From positions 1,768,501 to 1,832,500 of the forward strand of contig CALSFV010000211.1 of NCBI GenBank assembly GCA_943737045.1: a DNA stretch of 64,000 bases, written 5' to 3'. Position numbers and translations under genes: made by a program. This DNA is from Parapristionchus giblindavisi (Eukaryota; Nematoda; Chromadorea; Rhabditida; Diplogasteridae). Below, in pieces: positions 35,595 to 45,707 of this stretch. Each line of letters opens with the position of its first letter. Position 1 is the first letter of the stretch. The notes under the pieces were generated by a model, which worked only from the letters and a program-made list of their open reading frames with translations, was not told where the DNA came from and did not search any database.

Positions 35595-36545
35595 TCACAT
35601 GTAAGGAGACCATGCTGAATACATCTGTGCGAGAATCGTCTCATCTGTAGCGATCTCGATCAATTTGGACACCTGCAAGAGTTCAAAGATCAAATAACAG
35701 TAAAATCTAAGTCTAAAGATCAAAGATCAAAGATCACACTTAGCCAAGATCAACCAAGGCTCGATGATCATCTATATCTACATTGACGTCAATATTAAAA
35801 TCTAGTTGTAAGGTTAAAGTCCAAAGATCAAAGATCAATTACAACTACCGTACCTGTCCCTTGACACTCATCGGAGGCGCATTCAACGTGTGCTTCTTCA
35901 GCGTCTTCGGCGTGACGATATGCCCCTTCAGACGCAATCATAACCATTTAAATATTGATTATTATTGATTATCGATTATTGTATTGATATTGATAGATTC
36001 TTCGTGCAGCCAATAGTTGATGGACAGGATAGACCTAAGTTTGGGTAATTTAACATTACATTCAACACATTCTTCAGTTATATTTAATATTAAGTTACCC
36101 AAACTTAGGTAATTTAACAAAAAAAATCGATGTATGATAAATAAAATGATTTTTTTAAATAAGATAAGATCCCACTTAATCATTTCCAGCTTCTCCTGAG
36201 CGTTCTCCACCGACTTGTCCATCGCCTTCTCATGGGGAGCTCGCTGAACCTATGCAGACAAAGATCAAAGATCAAAAATCAAATAAAAATCGATAATATT
36301 CTACCGTACCACTTTGTTCTGTTGAGCGCGTTCCTTGCCAAACTCGACCAGTGGATCGTGCACAAACGTTTGCAGCACTGTCAGCAGCGTCTCTTGATTG
36401 GATCGCATCACCTGTGCCGATTGATCTTTGATCTTTGATTTCTACATCTACAATATACCTCAAGAGTAATCTCGGCCGCTCTTCTGAACGTTCCCTCCAC
36501 TCCAGTCGGGCCAAATCCATTGACAATGTTGCGAGTGAGACGGAA
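35595..36545 (-). CDS. ATR: ATR-type kinase: C-lobe, linker and FATC exons
   Basis: Exons: 36545-36459, 36411-36310, 36249 to about 36184, about 35937-35854, and 35672-35595 (TGA). The first encodes [20 protein letters not shown], the post-activation-loop helix of ATR. The second holds [20 protein letters not shown] (ATR: ...LMSVLKTFLHDPLVEW). The last encodes a complete FATC domain ending YSAWSPYM, like the ATR C-terminus GWTPYM. The HDPLV and [14 protein letters not shown] patterns favour ATR over ATM. The first exon is preceded directly by a Penelope-like element, and the P-loop, GDRHxxN loop and DFD segment are not found. The border between the third and fourth exons is uncertain. Confidence 0.9.
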
Positions 36546-38600
36546 TAGCACAATTTTTTAGCATTTCGAAACATTAATTCTATTAACTTGAATATGTTTT
36601 CTTTCACTATTTTATGAGGTAGATTGGTAAATAATGAAGAGAAATCAGCACAAAATATTTTTGCATTTTTATTTGATAAAGTTTTCAAACGTTGGTTAAC
36701 TATTATAGTGTTATCTATTGAAAAATAAAGATTAATGCCATTTCTTTCGGTAATTGTTTTACAATATCTTTGGAAATGTAGTTTTAAGTGTTTAAGTATT
36801 AATTGAAGTTCTTTTGATATGGATTTCAGACTACTGTTGTAAGCTCCTGTTATGAATCGTGCTTTAATAGGATTTTTATGCATTTTTGGTATAGCATAAA
36901 TTCGTGGTAGTGCACAGTCCTCTATCTGATTTAGTTTGTATTCATTAGTCTTTCTTGTATGTCTTCGTATTATTTCATCATAGTCAATTGAGTTGTCTGG
37001 CTCGTATGTTCTACTATTGTTTTCTTCAGTGGATAATTCTTGTTCAAGAAATGTTAAGTATAATTTTTTGCATGTGAATGCAAAATTACTTTTTGCTTTG
37101 TCAACTTGTGTTATTATGAAATTGTTGTGTAGATCTTTTAGATTAAACTTTGTTTTATTTTGTTCACTTGTATATTTATTTAGTAGCTTTACTTTTAGCT
37201 TATTTTCATAAAGTGAATGATACATTTGTTTAATGTTGCTTACTTGTGAAGAGTTCAATTTTAGTTTTCGACATAATTTTTCTATTACATTGTAAATTGA
37301 TTCTTTAATGTTTTCCTGAATTTCTTCAAGTGTGCTATTAGGCGATATCCGATAACTCGTTCCAAACTCGAACAGATTTCTTAATTCATGGTTCGATATG
37401 ATATTTCTGTTACCGGTGCATATGTGACCCAATTTTTTATCAATGAATTCAGGATAGTTAGCACAGATGCAATCCTCTTTCAGTATTTTATCTTTTTCTT
37501 CTCTGCTTAATGTTTTCAAAAACCGATTGTAGTTACATAGAAAGGACGAAATTGGTTGTTCTAACGTATAGATTACTGATATTCTAGGTATTATTTCGGA
37601 AGGTTTATATTTTAATAGTTCTTCATATATATATGCTTTATTCATTTCTTTTTCTATTTTAAGAAGTTCCATGTATCTACCAAAGTAATGAACCTTCATT
37701 ATAATTTTGGGTTTCTTGTCATCTTTTAAAGTAGATTTGTTTGACCAGAAGGTATTACAGACTAATGCATAAATTTTATATCTGGTTTTAAAGCTATGCT
37801 TGTAAAACTCTTCAGTAGCGGTGTATTGAATTAATCTTTTATGTGTGTGTTTATACAATGATTTACCATAAGTGTAGAGATTTCTCGTTTCCAAGTTTTC
37901 TATATTTTGGATTATATCGGAAATTGGGGATGTATCTTTGTATGCTGGTTTCCTTCTTCTTTTCTTTCTGATTCCTCTAGTATTATTAGTTAAACTTATC
38001 GGTTTGATATTGAAGTATGGGTGTGATCGCTTAGACAATGGATCAATTTGTTCAGAAATATTTCCGAATCCACTTATCTGGTCATTTAATCCAAGCGGAA
38101 ATGCTGTATTTAGTGCTTTAATCCAATATATTTCTCTCTCGGTCAAATCTTTACCATCAATTGAATGATCTAGAATATCAATATAAAATGATTCTTTAGA
38201 GTGGGAGGTTTCTTTAAAGTGATTGCTTAAGAAAGTATTAAGATTATTATGACTGAATGAGTGTCTATGTTCGGACATTCTTTGTTTTACAGGTCGTTTG
38301 GTTTGTCCAACATATTGTTTTTCACAAACTTTACATGTAATAAGATAAATTACATTTTCTGCAGTGCAAGAGGTATTAATATCTTTATTCGTTTGGTATA
38401 AGTCATTGGTTACTGTACTTTTTACGTGGTCGTTTAGTCTCATTTTTGGGCAAATAACACATCTTGGTTTTAAACAAGTCGTTCCTTTATGTGTAGTATA
38501 TTGAGTAGGAGCAAAAAGTTTTCGTCCGCCTATTTTTTGCTTAAAACTGGTCGAATGTAATGAACAAAAGGAGTGAGTTGGGGGTTTGGCGAGAATTCTT
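36546..38600 (-). mobile_element. Penelope-like retroelement, Naiad-type, 3'-truncated
   Basis: One open frame with an N-terminal GIY-YIG nuclease. A Cys motif (CLKPRCVICP) is followed by VIYLITCKVCEKQYVGQTKR and a conserved Arg/His (RMSEHRH). A long linker carries CICANYPEF and GHICTGN. Then come reverse-transcriptase motifs LPRIYAIPKMHK, ARFITG and motif A CADFSSLFTNLPH. N-terminal rather than C-terminal GIY-YIG is the hallmark of permuted Naiad/Chlamys PLEs. The frame starts upstream of the first Met (38443) and is open to about 38600. The element stops just after motif A at 36546, so the YxDD motif and thumb are gone. The remaining 60 codons are host kinase exon read out of frame. Confidence 0.85.
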
Positions 38601-38639
38601 TGGGCTCTCTACCCGTGTTTGCAACAGCGGTAGCTCTTT

Positions 38640-38911
38640 GGTGCAAAATTCGTTGACACAGGTCGAAAAGGACCGCCCAGGAGGTCCCAGAACTGTTTTG
38701 AAATGTCCCCATATTTGCTTCCTTGGTACCGAAAATCGATTATGAAAATGAAATTTGGGCGCGAGACCAAGGGAATAGTGTCAAACACTCAAATAGTTAA
38801 AGCGTCAAAGAGTGTCCACGGGTTCTATATAATTATGGGGACATATCAAAAAAATTCTGCGGCCCCCTGGGGGGAGGTCCTAGTCGAACTGTGTCAACGA
38901 ATTTTACCCTG
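38640..38911. repeat. Imperfect inverted repeat between PLE and ATR exon
   Basis: AAAATTCGTTGACACAGGTCG (38644) is mirrored by GTGTCAACGAATTTT (38893-38907). The AGGAGGTCC and ATGGGGACAT blocks are mirrored too. Its right edge supplies the donor GTAAAA of the kinase exon ending at 38908. Confidence 0.75.
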
Positions 38912-40635
38912 ATCATCCCCGAGTTTTGCGGTTCCCTTGTCAGTCGTGGTCTGCTCAAGCATCTCCGCCATGGGAATCATTACTTGCGGACGCACGTTCC
39001 TCATCCCGTACAGTTTACGCTTTTGCGAGTTCACTGCAAGAGGCAAAGAGCAATGATCAAAGCTCACTTCTCCCTTAGCATGGCAAAGCTCTTTCCACTT
39101 TCCACAGTTTCAGATGAAAAAAAGAAATGTTTGACATAAAAAATATCAAAATCTAATCTCGATTCAATCGATTCAAAGAAAACGATTTAACGAAAAGGTT
39201 AAGATGGCGAGTCGACACTGGCGACGCCCCCTCCCTCCCGGTGCATTCGCGCTTCACGCAGTCAACATGGAAGCTGAGTAGCACGTGACATCTTGATAAC
39301 AAGCTACCATTTCATAACCTTATGATCATTTATATTCCCAATGCATGTTGATTAGCCGTTAACCTTTTAATTTTAACGAAAACATGTTGTCAAAATAAAC
39401 GAATTTTGCTACCATCTCTGATATAGATGTACTCTACCACAGTCATAGTCCGTTCAGAGGACATGAAAAGAAAAGAAAAGCAGGGAAAACTCTCCTCGTA
39501 TCACAAACTCTCTCGCCCTTTCTTATATTTTTTTTCGTTACAATTAAATACTACATGTGGCGTGCATTAACCTTTGCAAACTTTTTTCTTGCTAAAGCGG
39601 CATCACAAAAGGAAGAGCTGCTCAAAAAGGCCCCTCCTACGTTAGTGGACTCGTAATTGTGACATCACGACTGCCCAAAAACGACAGTCGCGACGTCACA
39701 ATGTTTCGATATGTCCCCAGTAGAGCACAGAGTACACGCTTACCCAATTGTCTCGTATCCATCTTCTTATCGTGGAAAAAGGCCGCGAGCGCCGGACAAA
39801 TCTTGGACAGCCTCTCCTCGCTAGTGCACGACTTGTTCTCGGCGATGCTGCAAGTAGATCAGTCAGATCAATCAATCAATAATCAGGGAATCATAGATCG
39901 AATCGCTAGGTTATCGGTTTTCAAAATGCGGTCAGGTTTTTCGATTTTTGGCAAATCTGGCTCGAAATGCGGTCAGGTTTTTCGATTTTTGGGATATTTT
40001 GGCTCAAAATGCGGTCAAGCTTGGTACTTTGTAACATACTTTTCGACCTATGCACTGAATCAATAGCTTTTGACAGATCATTGATTGAATCAATCAATGG
40101 CTTGAACAGCTTTCAAAGGGCATATGACTAGAAGAAACCAAAAAAGAACAAAGTGAATGGGGCAGGAAAGATCAAGAGACCAAGAGATCAAAGATCATAC
40201 TAGATGAATAGTCTGGCGACATAATCATATTGATCGATGAGATCACTCAATTCACTATTCGCTCCCTGCTCCCGCTTTGCATTGTCCAGGATCTGCATAC
40301 ATCTGTAATATTTTTGCTTAATTATTTAAAGTCAATATTTAAATGCATTTCGCACAAAAAAATGATCTCACATTATCATCATCATCTTGATCATTAAATG
40401 ATCTCACATTGTTTAGCTCGAGGAATTGATGAGAAATATGTGTTTATAGTGTAGTTTTTTATACAATACCCTTGATCTACCGTAATCTATACAGTAACCC
40501 TAAAACTACCATAATCCTTTCTCACCTATTCTGTCGTTCGGTAAGATTGCCATCCTTTGTGTTCTCCCTGTACATGGCGATCGCCTGCCACAGACACTGA
40601 TGGGGAAAGCGAGCGAAGAGTTTGGAGGGAATGTA
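38908..40635 (-). CDS. ATR: ATR-type kinase: end of FAT domain, four exons
   Basis: Exons 40635-40526, 40302-40201, 39847-39744 and 39033-38908, all junctions in phase. Exon 1 has FPHQCLWQAIAMY, matching the conserved YPQQ.MW motif that ends the ATR FAT domain. The spliced NRCMQILDNAK matches the ATR NRCKEIL helix. The fourth has VRPQVMIPMAEML, matching the VMIPTLPS stretch just before the kinase N-lobe. The next coding piece should be the N-lobe, but the sequence runs into an inverted repeat and the Penelope-like element. About 200 residues of kinase domain are therefore absent before FRLTRN at 36545. Confidence 0.9.
39034..39743. other. ATR intron with dispersed repeat
   Basis: About 39215-39310 (CGGTGCATTCGCG, GAGTAGCACGTG) is a diverged copy of about 40780-40880 in the next-but-two intron. 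A three-unit minisatellite (ATGCGGTCAGGTTTTTCG) lies at 39928-40018, in the neighbouring intron. Confidence 0.6.
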
Positions 40636-41049
40636 CTGAAAGAGATCAAAGATTAGAGATTATAGATCATAACCACTCAATTCATAAATTGTCGTATAGT
40701 ATTTGTTCAAGACTAGCAAAGAATTAACAAAAATGAAGAAAAAATGAGATGAGAAAATCAACACTGCGCTACACATTGCCACGCCCCCGGTGCATTCGCG
40801 TGTCATGCTGCCATCATGGGACCAGAGGAGCACGTGGCACGATGATAATCCGATAATAGCAAGATATATTCAGATATATAGACTTATATAGATATTAAGA
40901 CCTCCTTCATCCTTTCTTTTCTTTCTTTCTTTCTTTCTTTATTCCATCATAATATACGAAACAGGGAAATAGTGACATAAAAGGGATTGATGGATGTCCG
41001 TCGCTAATGTAGCGATATCGGTGAGGGTACAGTGGCAGTTTGGGAGCTA

Positions 41050-42140
41050 CTGGCGAATCTTGGAAAAGGGGATAATTATATCAGGGGAGATCTTAACTAG
41101 CCCTGCACGGAATGGGGATAGTGAGGATGCAACTAATTCGGTGGGTAAAGAGTTCCAAATATCTATTACTCTAGATGCACAGGTAGATAATGTTGAATTA
41201 CTACGATAAGGGAGAGATATACGGTAAGGATGGGAAAATCTGTGATCGCGGTTAAGAGGTGATACAACAAAAAGGTGTCGAGGCGAAGTGGTGTAGTGGT
41301 CTATGGCGCGCCCCATCATTCCATCTGTCCTGGGTTCGATTCCCGGTCGTTTCACCGCCTCCGCCTCACCAAGGCGCCCGAAAGGGGAATTGGTAGTGAC
41401 TAGATCATGCGGTAAAGTAGGTCCGAAGAAGAGATTAGGCCCTCCGGACTGAATTGGCCTTGAAATATCGCTGGCCTAGCAGTGATAACCCGCAGGACTT
41501 CGTGTGCCTTGAATAACGGGTTGTACCTTTACCTTTACCTTTACAACAAAAAGGTTTGAATAGTGGTACTCGTAATGGCCATGAATGGTACTATGAATAA
41601 ATTGTAAATCTCTAATACATCGTCGATATTCAAGGGTCGGCAGATTCAAGTAAGAATTTCTTTCGATATGATTGGACGGGGGCAATTTGCAACGGAAGAA
41701 AAGCCTACGAGAAAAATTTCTCTGGACATCTTCAAGAGTATTGGTCAACAATTTGGTGGTTTGATTGAAAATGATAGGTGACTACTCTAGGAGGGGACGA
41801 ATGTAAACACAATATGCCTTGACGAACAAATGAGGTGAGTTAGAATAAATGGATTTGAACATCATATTAATCATGGTTCGGGCCTTATTTGAGATAACAG
41901 AAATGTGATGGTTAAAGGTAAGATTAGGGGTCATGAAAACACCTAAGTCCTTAATAATTGAACTGGCAGACAAGGGGTGACCGTTAAGGATATAAGTGGT
42001 TCTATTCTTAAGTGGATCAAAGTGCATAACAGTGCATTTAGATGGTGACAAGGTCATATTCCATAGGCTGCTCCACTCAGAAATACAATCAATTGCCATC
42101 TGAATATCTACAGTACATTTAGGGACAGGGCCATAAACTT
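41050..42140 (-). mobile_element. Non-LTR retrotransposon (CR1/Jockey-like) RT C-terminus
   Basis: Minus-strand pieces read in order. DVKVYGP (remnant of the FADD region) comes first. ISEWSSLWNMTLSPSKC and IIKDLGVFMTPNLTFNHH follow, then KAYCVYIRPLLE, a linker and IDIWNSLPTELV at the end. This order is standard for the palm/thumb end of CR1/Jockey reverse transcriptases. It is 5'-truncated at the catalytic YxDD motif, where it joins a kinase exon in frame. A SINE splits it at 41277-41542. Confidence 0.85.
41277..41542 (+). mobile_element. tRNA-derived SINE, full length, with target duplication
   Basis: Flanked by the 13-bp direct repeat ACAACAAAAAGGT (41264-41276 and 41543-41555). The head has an A box (AGTGGTGTAGTGG) and B box (GGGTTCGATTCCC) with correct spacing. 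The body contains GGTCCGAAGAAGAGATTAGG and CCTCCGGACTGAATTGG. The tail is (TTTACC)n. It is inserted in the retrotransposon, so it is younger. Truncated relatives lie at 3366-3535 and 56080-56200. Confidence 0.92.
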
Positions 42141-42291
42141 TGACATCCCCATCCGTATCGATTGGCTTGAGCTCACTACTGTTCGTGAGACTTGTGTTCC
42201 TCAGCGGTCCAATGTCCCTCTTGCACTCATCGGGAAGACGACCGAAGACGCCCTTGGGATCGGCTGGACCCATCACCTTGCACAGTAGGGT
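42140..42291 (-). pseudogene. ATR: ATR-locus exon interrupted by a retrotransposon
   Basis: Follows acceptor TTCCAG at 42292 and encodes TLLCKVMGPADPKGVFGRLP then DECKRDIG, with host-like codon use. The frame runs into the RT fragment at about 42140 without a splice donor. By position it lies between FAT exons, but I could not match it to a specific ATR segment, so assignment rests on location and phase (it follows 43325 in phase 0). Confidence 0.5.
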
Positions 42292-42309
42292 CTGGAAAAG
42301 ATCATATTG

Positions 42310-42320
42310 ATTGATTAATA

Positions 42321-42413
<93 letters not shown>

Positions 42414-42416
42414 TTA
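42310..42416. repeat. (AAT)n microsatellite
   Basis: About 35 uninterrupted AAT units in an ATR intron. Confidence 0.95.
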
Positions 42417-43320
42417 TTTCGATTTATATTACTAAAGGGAAAGATCAACAGTCTCATCAATTTCCATTCTATTCTCGCTTCCTCCCGCTCACCAGCAACA
42501 TTCGTGTTTCGTACACCCTATACCCTAATCAACCACCCAAACTTATCAATGTATTCCTACGAGCCATAATACGTACGAACCCAAATGTTGTTAGATAAGT
42601 CTTTTAAAGGATCTTAATCAGTCGCAACGACGAACCAGTCTGGCATGGTGTTTTGCCTTGAATATCTTAATAGTACACCTGCTAGCTTGCATTTTCTCCA
42701 TTCTCCCCTCTCCCAGAGATAACTTTCTCCATTCAAGTATGACTCCATATCCTGATTAAGACAACGGCTCAGTGAGATTCCGGGTAGTGCCGGTCCTCGA
42801 AGAACGGCCCTCCCTTCATCTAATATTTTAGAATGATTAGGTATTATTATTAGTATTATTATTAAAATATAAAAAGAGCGATCAACCGTAACCAACAGGG
42901 GGAGGGGGTCTCATCATTCCCCATAATTTATTTCTCGCTTCTCAGGCTAATAGAAATCATCTTGCTTCGCCTGCAACATTCGTGTTTCGTACACCCTATA
43001 ACCTTATCAGCCACCCAAACTTATCAATGAATTCATTATTCCTACCCAAAATAAATTTCGTTTTCACGCGCCCAACTATGCTGTTAGATAAGTCTTTAAA
43101 AGGATATCAGTCGCCCAGGTTAACCTGTGTTTCACGGGGCTTAGCCTAAAATATCATAACAGTACACCGACTCGCTTGCATTTTCACCATTCTTCTATCT
43201 TTCTCTGAGAAATAACTTCCTTCATTCAAATATACCTCCATCGCCCCATTAATGATAATAATTAATAATAATAATAATACTAATAATAAAATATATAAAA
43301 TTCATCCAAACCAATCTACC
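42417..43320. other. Intronic DNA with a diverged direct repeat
   Basis: 42490-42660 (GCAACATTCGTGTTTCGTACACCCTATA...) recurs at about 42967-43110, followed in both by AGTACACC and CTTGCATTTTC. No exon is seen. Confidence 0.6.
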
Positions 43321-43324
43321 ATAC

Positions 43325-43414
43325 CTGAATAGCGTAGCTTCCAATGTCGATCGTATCCGCATCGGACAGACTCGCGTACAGTCGCCACGCACGAATGATT
43401 ATGTCGATGAATAA
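43325..43414 (-). CDS. ATR: ATR-locus exon, probable FAT region
   Basis: 90 nt between TGTCAG and GTATGG, phase 0 to 0, encoding LFIDIIIRAWRLYASLSDAD and a further ten residues. It looks helical, as FAT HEAT-like repeats do. An H3 repeat begins right at its upstream acceptor, so the acceptor itself may be repeat-derived. Assigned by position. Confidence 0.55.
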
Positions 43415-43480
43415 CTGACATTTCGTCAAATGTTCTTTCATTTGAAGTGAAATCAAACAACTTCAAGTCAGTGACGTATC

Positions 43481-43601
43481 TTAAAGGGACTGAAACCTTT
43501 GTCAACGGTCTCTTCAACGCTCTACGCTCTCTCGTTGTTAGAGAACAGAGAAATAGTGTGCGCAGTGAAGAGACCATTGAGTGAGGTAACGCTCCCTTTA
43601 A
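43481..43601. repeat. Hairpin MITE family H2, copy f, nested in H3
   Basis: TTAAAGGGACTGAAACC...GTAACGCTCCCTTTAA inside an H3 element (43395-43632), again at TTAA. Confidence 0.85.
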
Positions 43602-43834
43602 GTAGAGAATTTAAGTTTTGAAATACCAGAGCTAGGAGTGGATGATCTTTACAAAGAATGAGATTGGAATGAATTTCATAAAGGGCTATTGAAACAGTCA
43701 AGTACACGTATTAGAACAGGTAGATATTAAAACAATGAAGAGATCAAAGATCAATATATTCACAGGTAAGGAAAGATCTACAAAACAATATAAATGAATA
43801 AAGATCAAAGATTAAAGACCAAAGATCAACAAAT

Positions 43835-44185
43835 TCACATGTAAGGGGACCATCCTGAATACATCTGTGCGAGAATCGTCTCATCTGTAGCGATATCGAT
43901 CAATTTGGACACCCGCAAGAGCTCAAAGATCAAATAACAGTAAAAACTAAGTCTAAAGATCAAAGATCAAAGATCACACTTAGCCAAGATTAACCAATGC
44001 TCGATGATCATCTAGATCTACATTGACATCGATATTAAAATGTAGTTTTAAAGTTAAAGTCGAGAGATCAAAGATCAAAGATCAATTACAACTACCGTAC
44101 CTGTCCCTTGACACTCATCGGAGGAGCATTCAACGTGTGCTTTTTCAGTGTCTTCGGCGTGACGATATGTCCCTTCAGACGCAAT
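43835..44185 (-). pseudogene. ATR: Second copy of ATR terminal exons (FATC)
   Basis: Exons 44185-44101 and 43912-43835 duplicate 35937-35854 and 35672-35595. The terminal acceptor is mutated (TTGCAG to TTGCGG), which should block normal splicing. The last residues read GWSPYM, closer to the ATR consensus than the AWSPYM of the other copy. Surrounding intron and 3' flank are duplicated too. Confidence 0.85.
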
Positions 44186-44194
44186 CTTAATCAT

Positions 44195-45440
44195 TTAAAT
44201 AATTTTTCATTTAGGCTTAGGCTTAGCATTTATTTTTCATTTAGGCTTAGGCTTAGCATTTATTTTTCATTTAGGCTTAGGCTTAGCATTTATTTTTCAT
44301 TTAGGCTTAGGCTTAGCATTTATTTTTCATTTAGGCTTAGGCTTAGCATTTATTTTTCATTTAGGCTTAGGCTTAGCATTTATTTTTCATTTAGGCTTAG
44401 GCTTAGCATTTATTTTTCATTTAGGCTTAGGCTTAGCATTTATTTTTCATTTAGGCTTAGGCTTAGCATTTATTTTTCATTTAGGCTTAGGCTTAGGGTT
44501 AGCATTTTTTTAATGAAAAATAATGGGAAATGCTAAGCGTAATCCTAAATAAATGCTTAGCCTAAAATAAATGCTAAGAATAAGCCTAAGTGAAAAATAA
44601 ATGCTAAGCCTAAGCCTAAATGAAAAATTAATGCTAAGTCTAGGCCTAAATGAGAAATAAATGCTAAGCCTAAGCCTAAATAAATGCTAAGCCTAAGCCA
44701 AAATAAATACTAAGCCTAAGCCTAAATAAATGCTAAGCCTAAGCCAAAATAAATACTAAGCCTAAGCCTAAATAAATGCTAAGCCTAAGCCTAAATGAAA
44801 AAAATGCTAAGCCTAAGCCTAAATGAAGAAAATGCTAAGCCTAAGTCTAAATGAAAAATAAATGCTAAGCCTAAGCCTAAATGAAAATTAAATGCTAAGC
44901 CTAAGCCTAAATGAAAAATAAATGCTAAGCCTAAGCCTAGATGAAAAATTAATGCTAAGTCTAGGCCTAAATGAGAAATAAATGCTAAGCCTAAGCCTAA
45001 ATAAATGCTAAGCCTAAGCCAAAATAAATACTAAGCCTAAGCCTAAATAAATGCTAAGCCTAAGCCGAAATAAATACTAAGCCTAAGCCTAAATAAATGC
45101 TAAGCCTAAGCCTAAATAAATGCTAAGCCTAAGCCAAAATAAATACTAAGCCTAAGCCTAAATAAATGCTAAGCCTAAGCCAAAATAAATACTAAGCCTA
45201 AGCCTAAATAAATGCTAAGCCTAAGCATAAATGAAAAAAAAATGCTAAGCCTAAGCCTAAATGAAGAAAATGCTAAGCCTAAGTCTAAATGAAAAATAAA
45301 TGCTAAGCCTAAGCCTAAATGAAAATTAAATGCTAAGCCTAAGCCTAAATGAAAAATAAATGCTAAGCCTAAGCCTAGATGAAAATTAAATGCTAAGCCT
45401 AAGCCTAAATGAAAAATAAATGCACATACCTAAATGAAAA
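44195..45440. repeat. TTAGGC-containing minisatellite, two opposed arrays
   Basis: 44205-44505 has about ten copies of a 30-bp unit with TTTAGGCTTAGGCTTAGC on the plus strand. From 44520 to 45440 the complementary motif GCTAAGCCTAAGCC repeats about 40 times with units of 16-32 bp, including a higher-order duplication (44640-44880 and 44950-45300). TTAGGC is the nematode telomere repeat, so this is an interstitial telomere-like array with a head-to-head turn. The 142-codon frame (RLRLSIYFSF repeated) is an artefact. Confidence 0.9.
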
Positions 45441-45707
45441 AATGCAAACCTTTATCTATGGTAGACCAGATAGACACCCTACATATACCTAAGAGAATTT
45501 GACGTGAGTGATTAGAGTAGGAGAGAGTAGAATAGGAAGTGATTACCACGACAAAAACATATATTCACGGCTCTGGCAATGCCCTAAAATTGCTCGAGTT
45601 TCATTTGGTTTGATCAGAGAAAATTGTATTGTTGCCTTCGATAAAATTGGAAATGAGCAAAAAATTCTCTATGTTTCACTTTTTCATTGTTCGTTCATTG
45701 TTTCATT

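Noticed and set aside
36272..36540. Last 60 codons of the 723-codon frame as part of the reverse transcriptase
   Set aside because: They are host kinase exon and intron read in the wrong frame; the correct frame gives [12 protein letters not shown] with good splice sites.
38440..38910. Hammerhead ribozyme, as found in many Penelope-like elements
   Set aside because: Looked for CTGATGA and GAAA cores on both strands near the element and saw none.
44108..44536. 142-codon frame with ten RLRLSIYFSF repeats as a repeat protein
   Set aside because: It is a translation of the TTAGGC minisatellite; the unit length of 30 bp keeps frame by chance.
44195..45440. CRISPR-like array
   Set aside because: Repeats are contiguous with no unique spacers, and the genome is eukaryotic.
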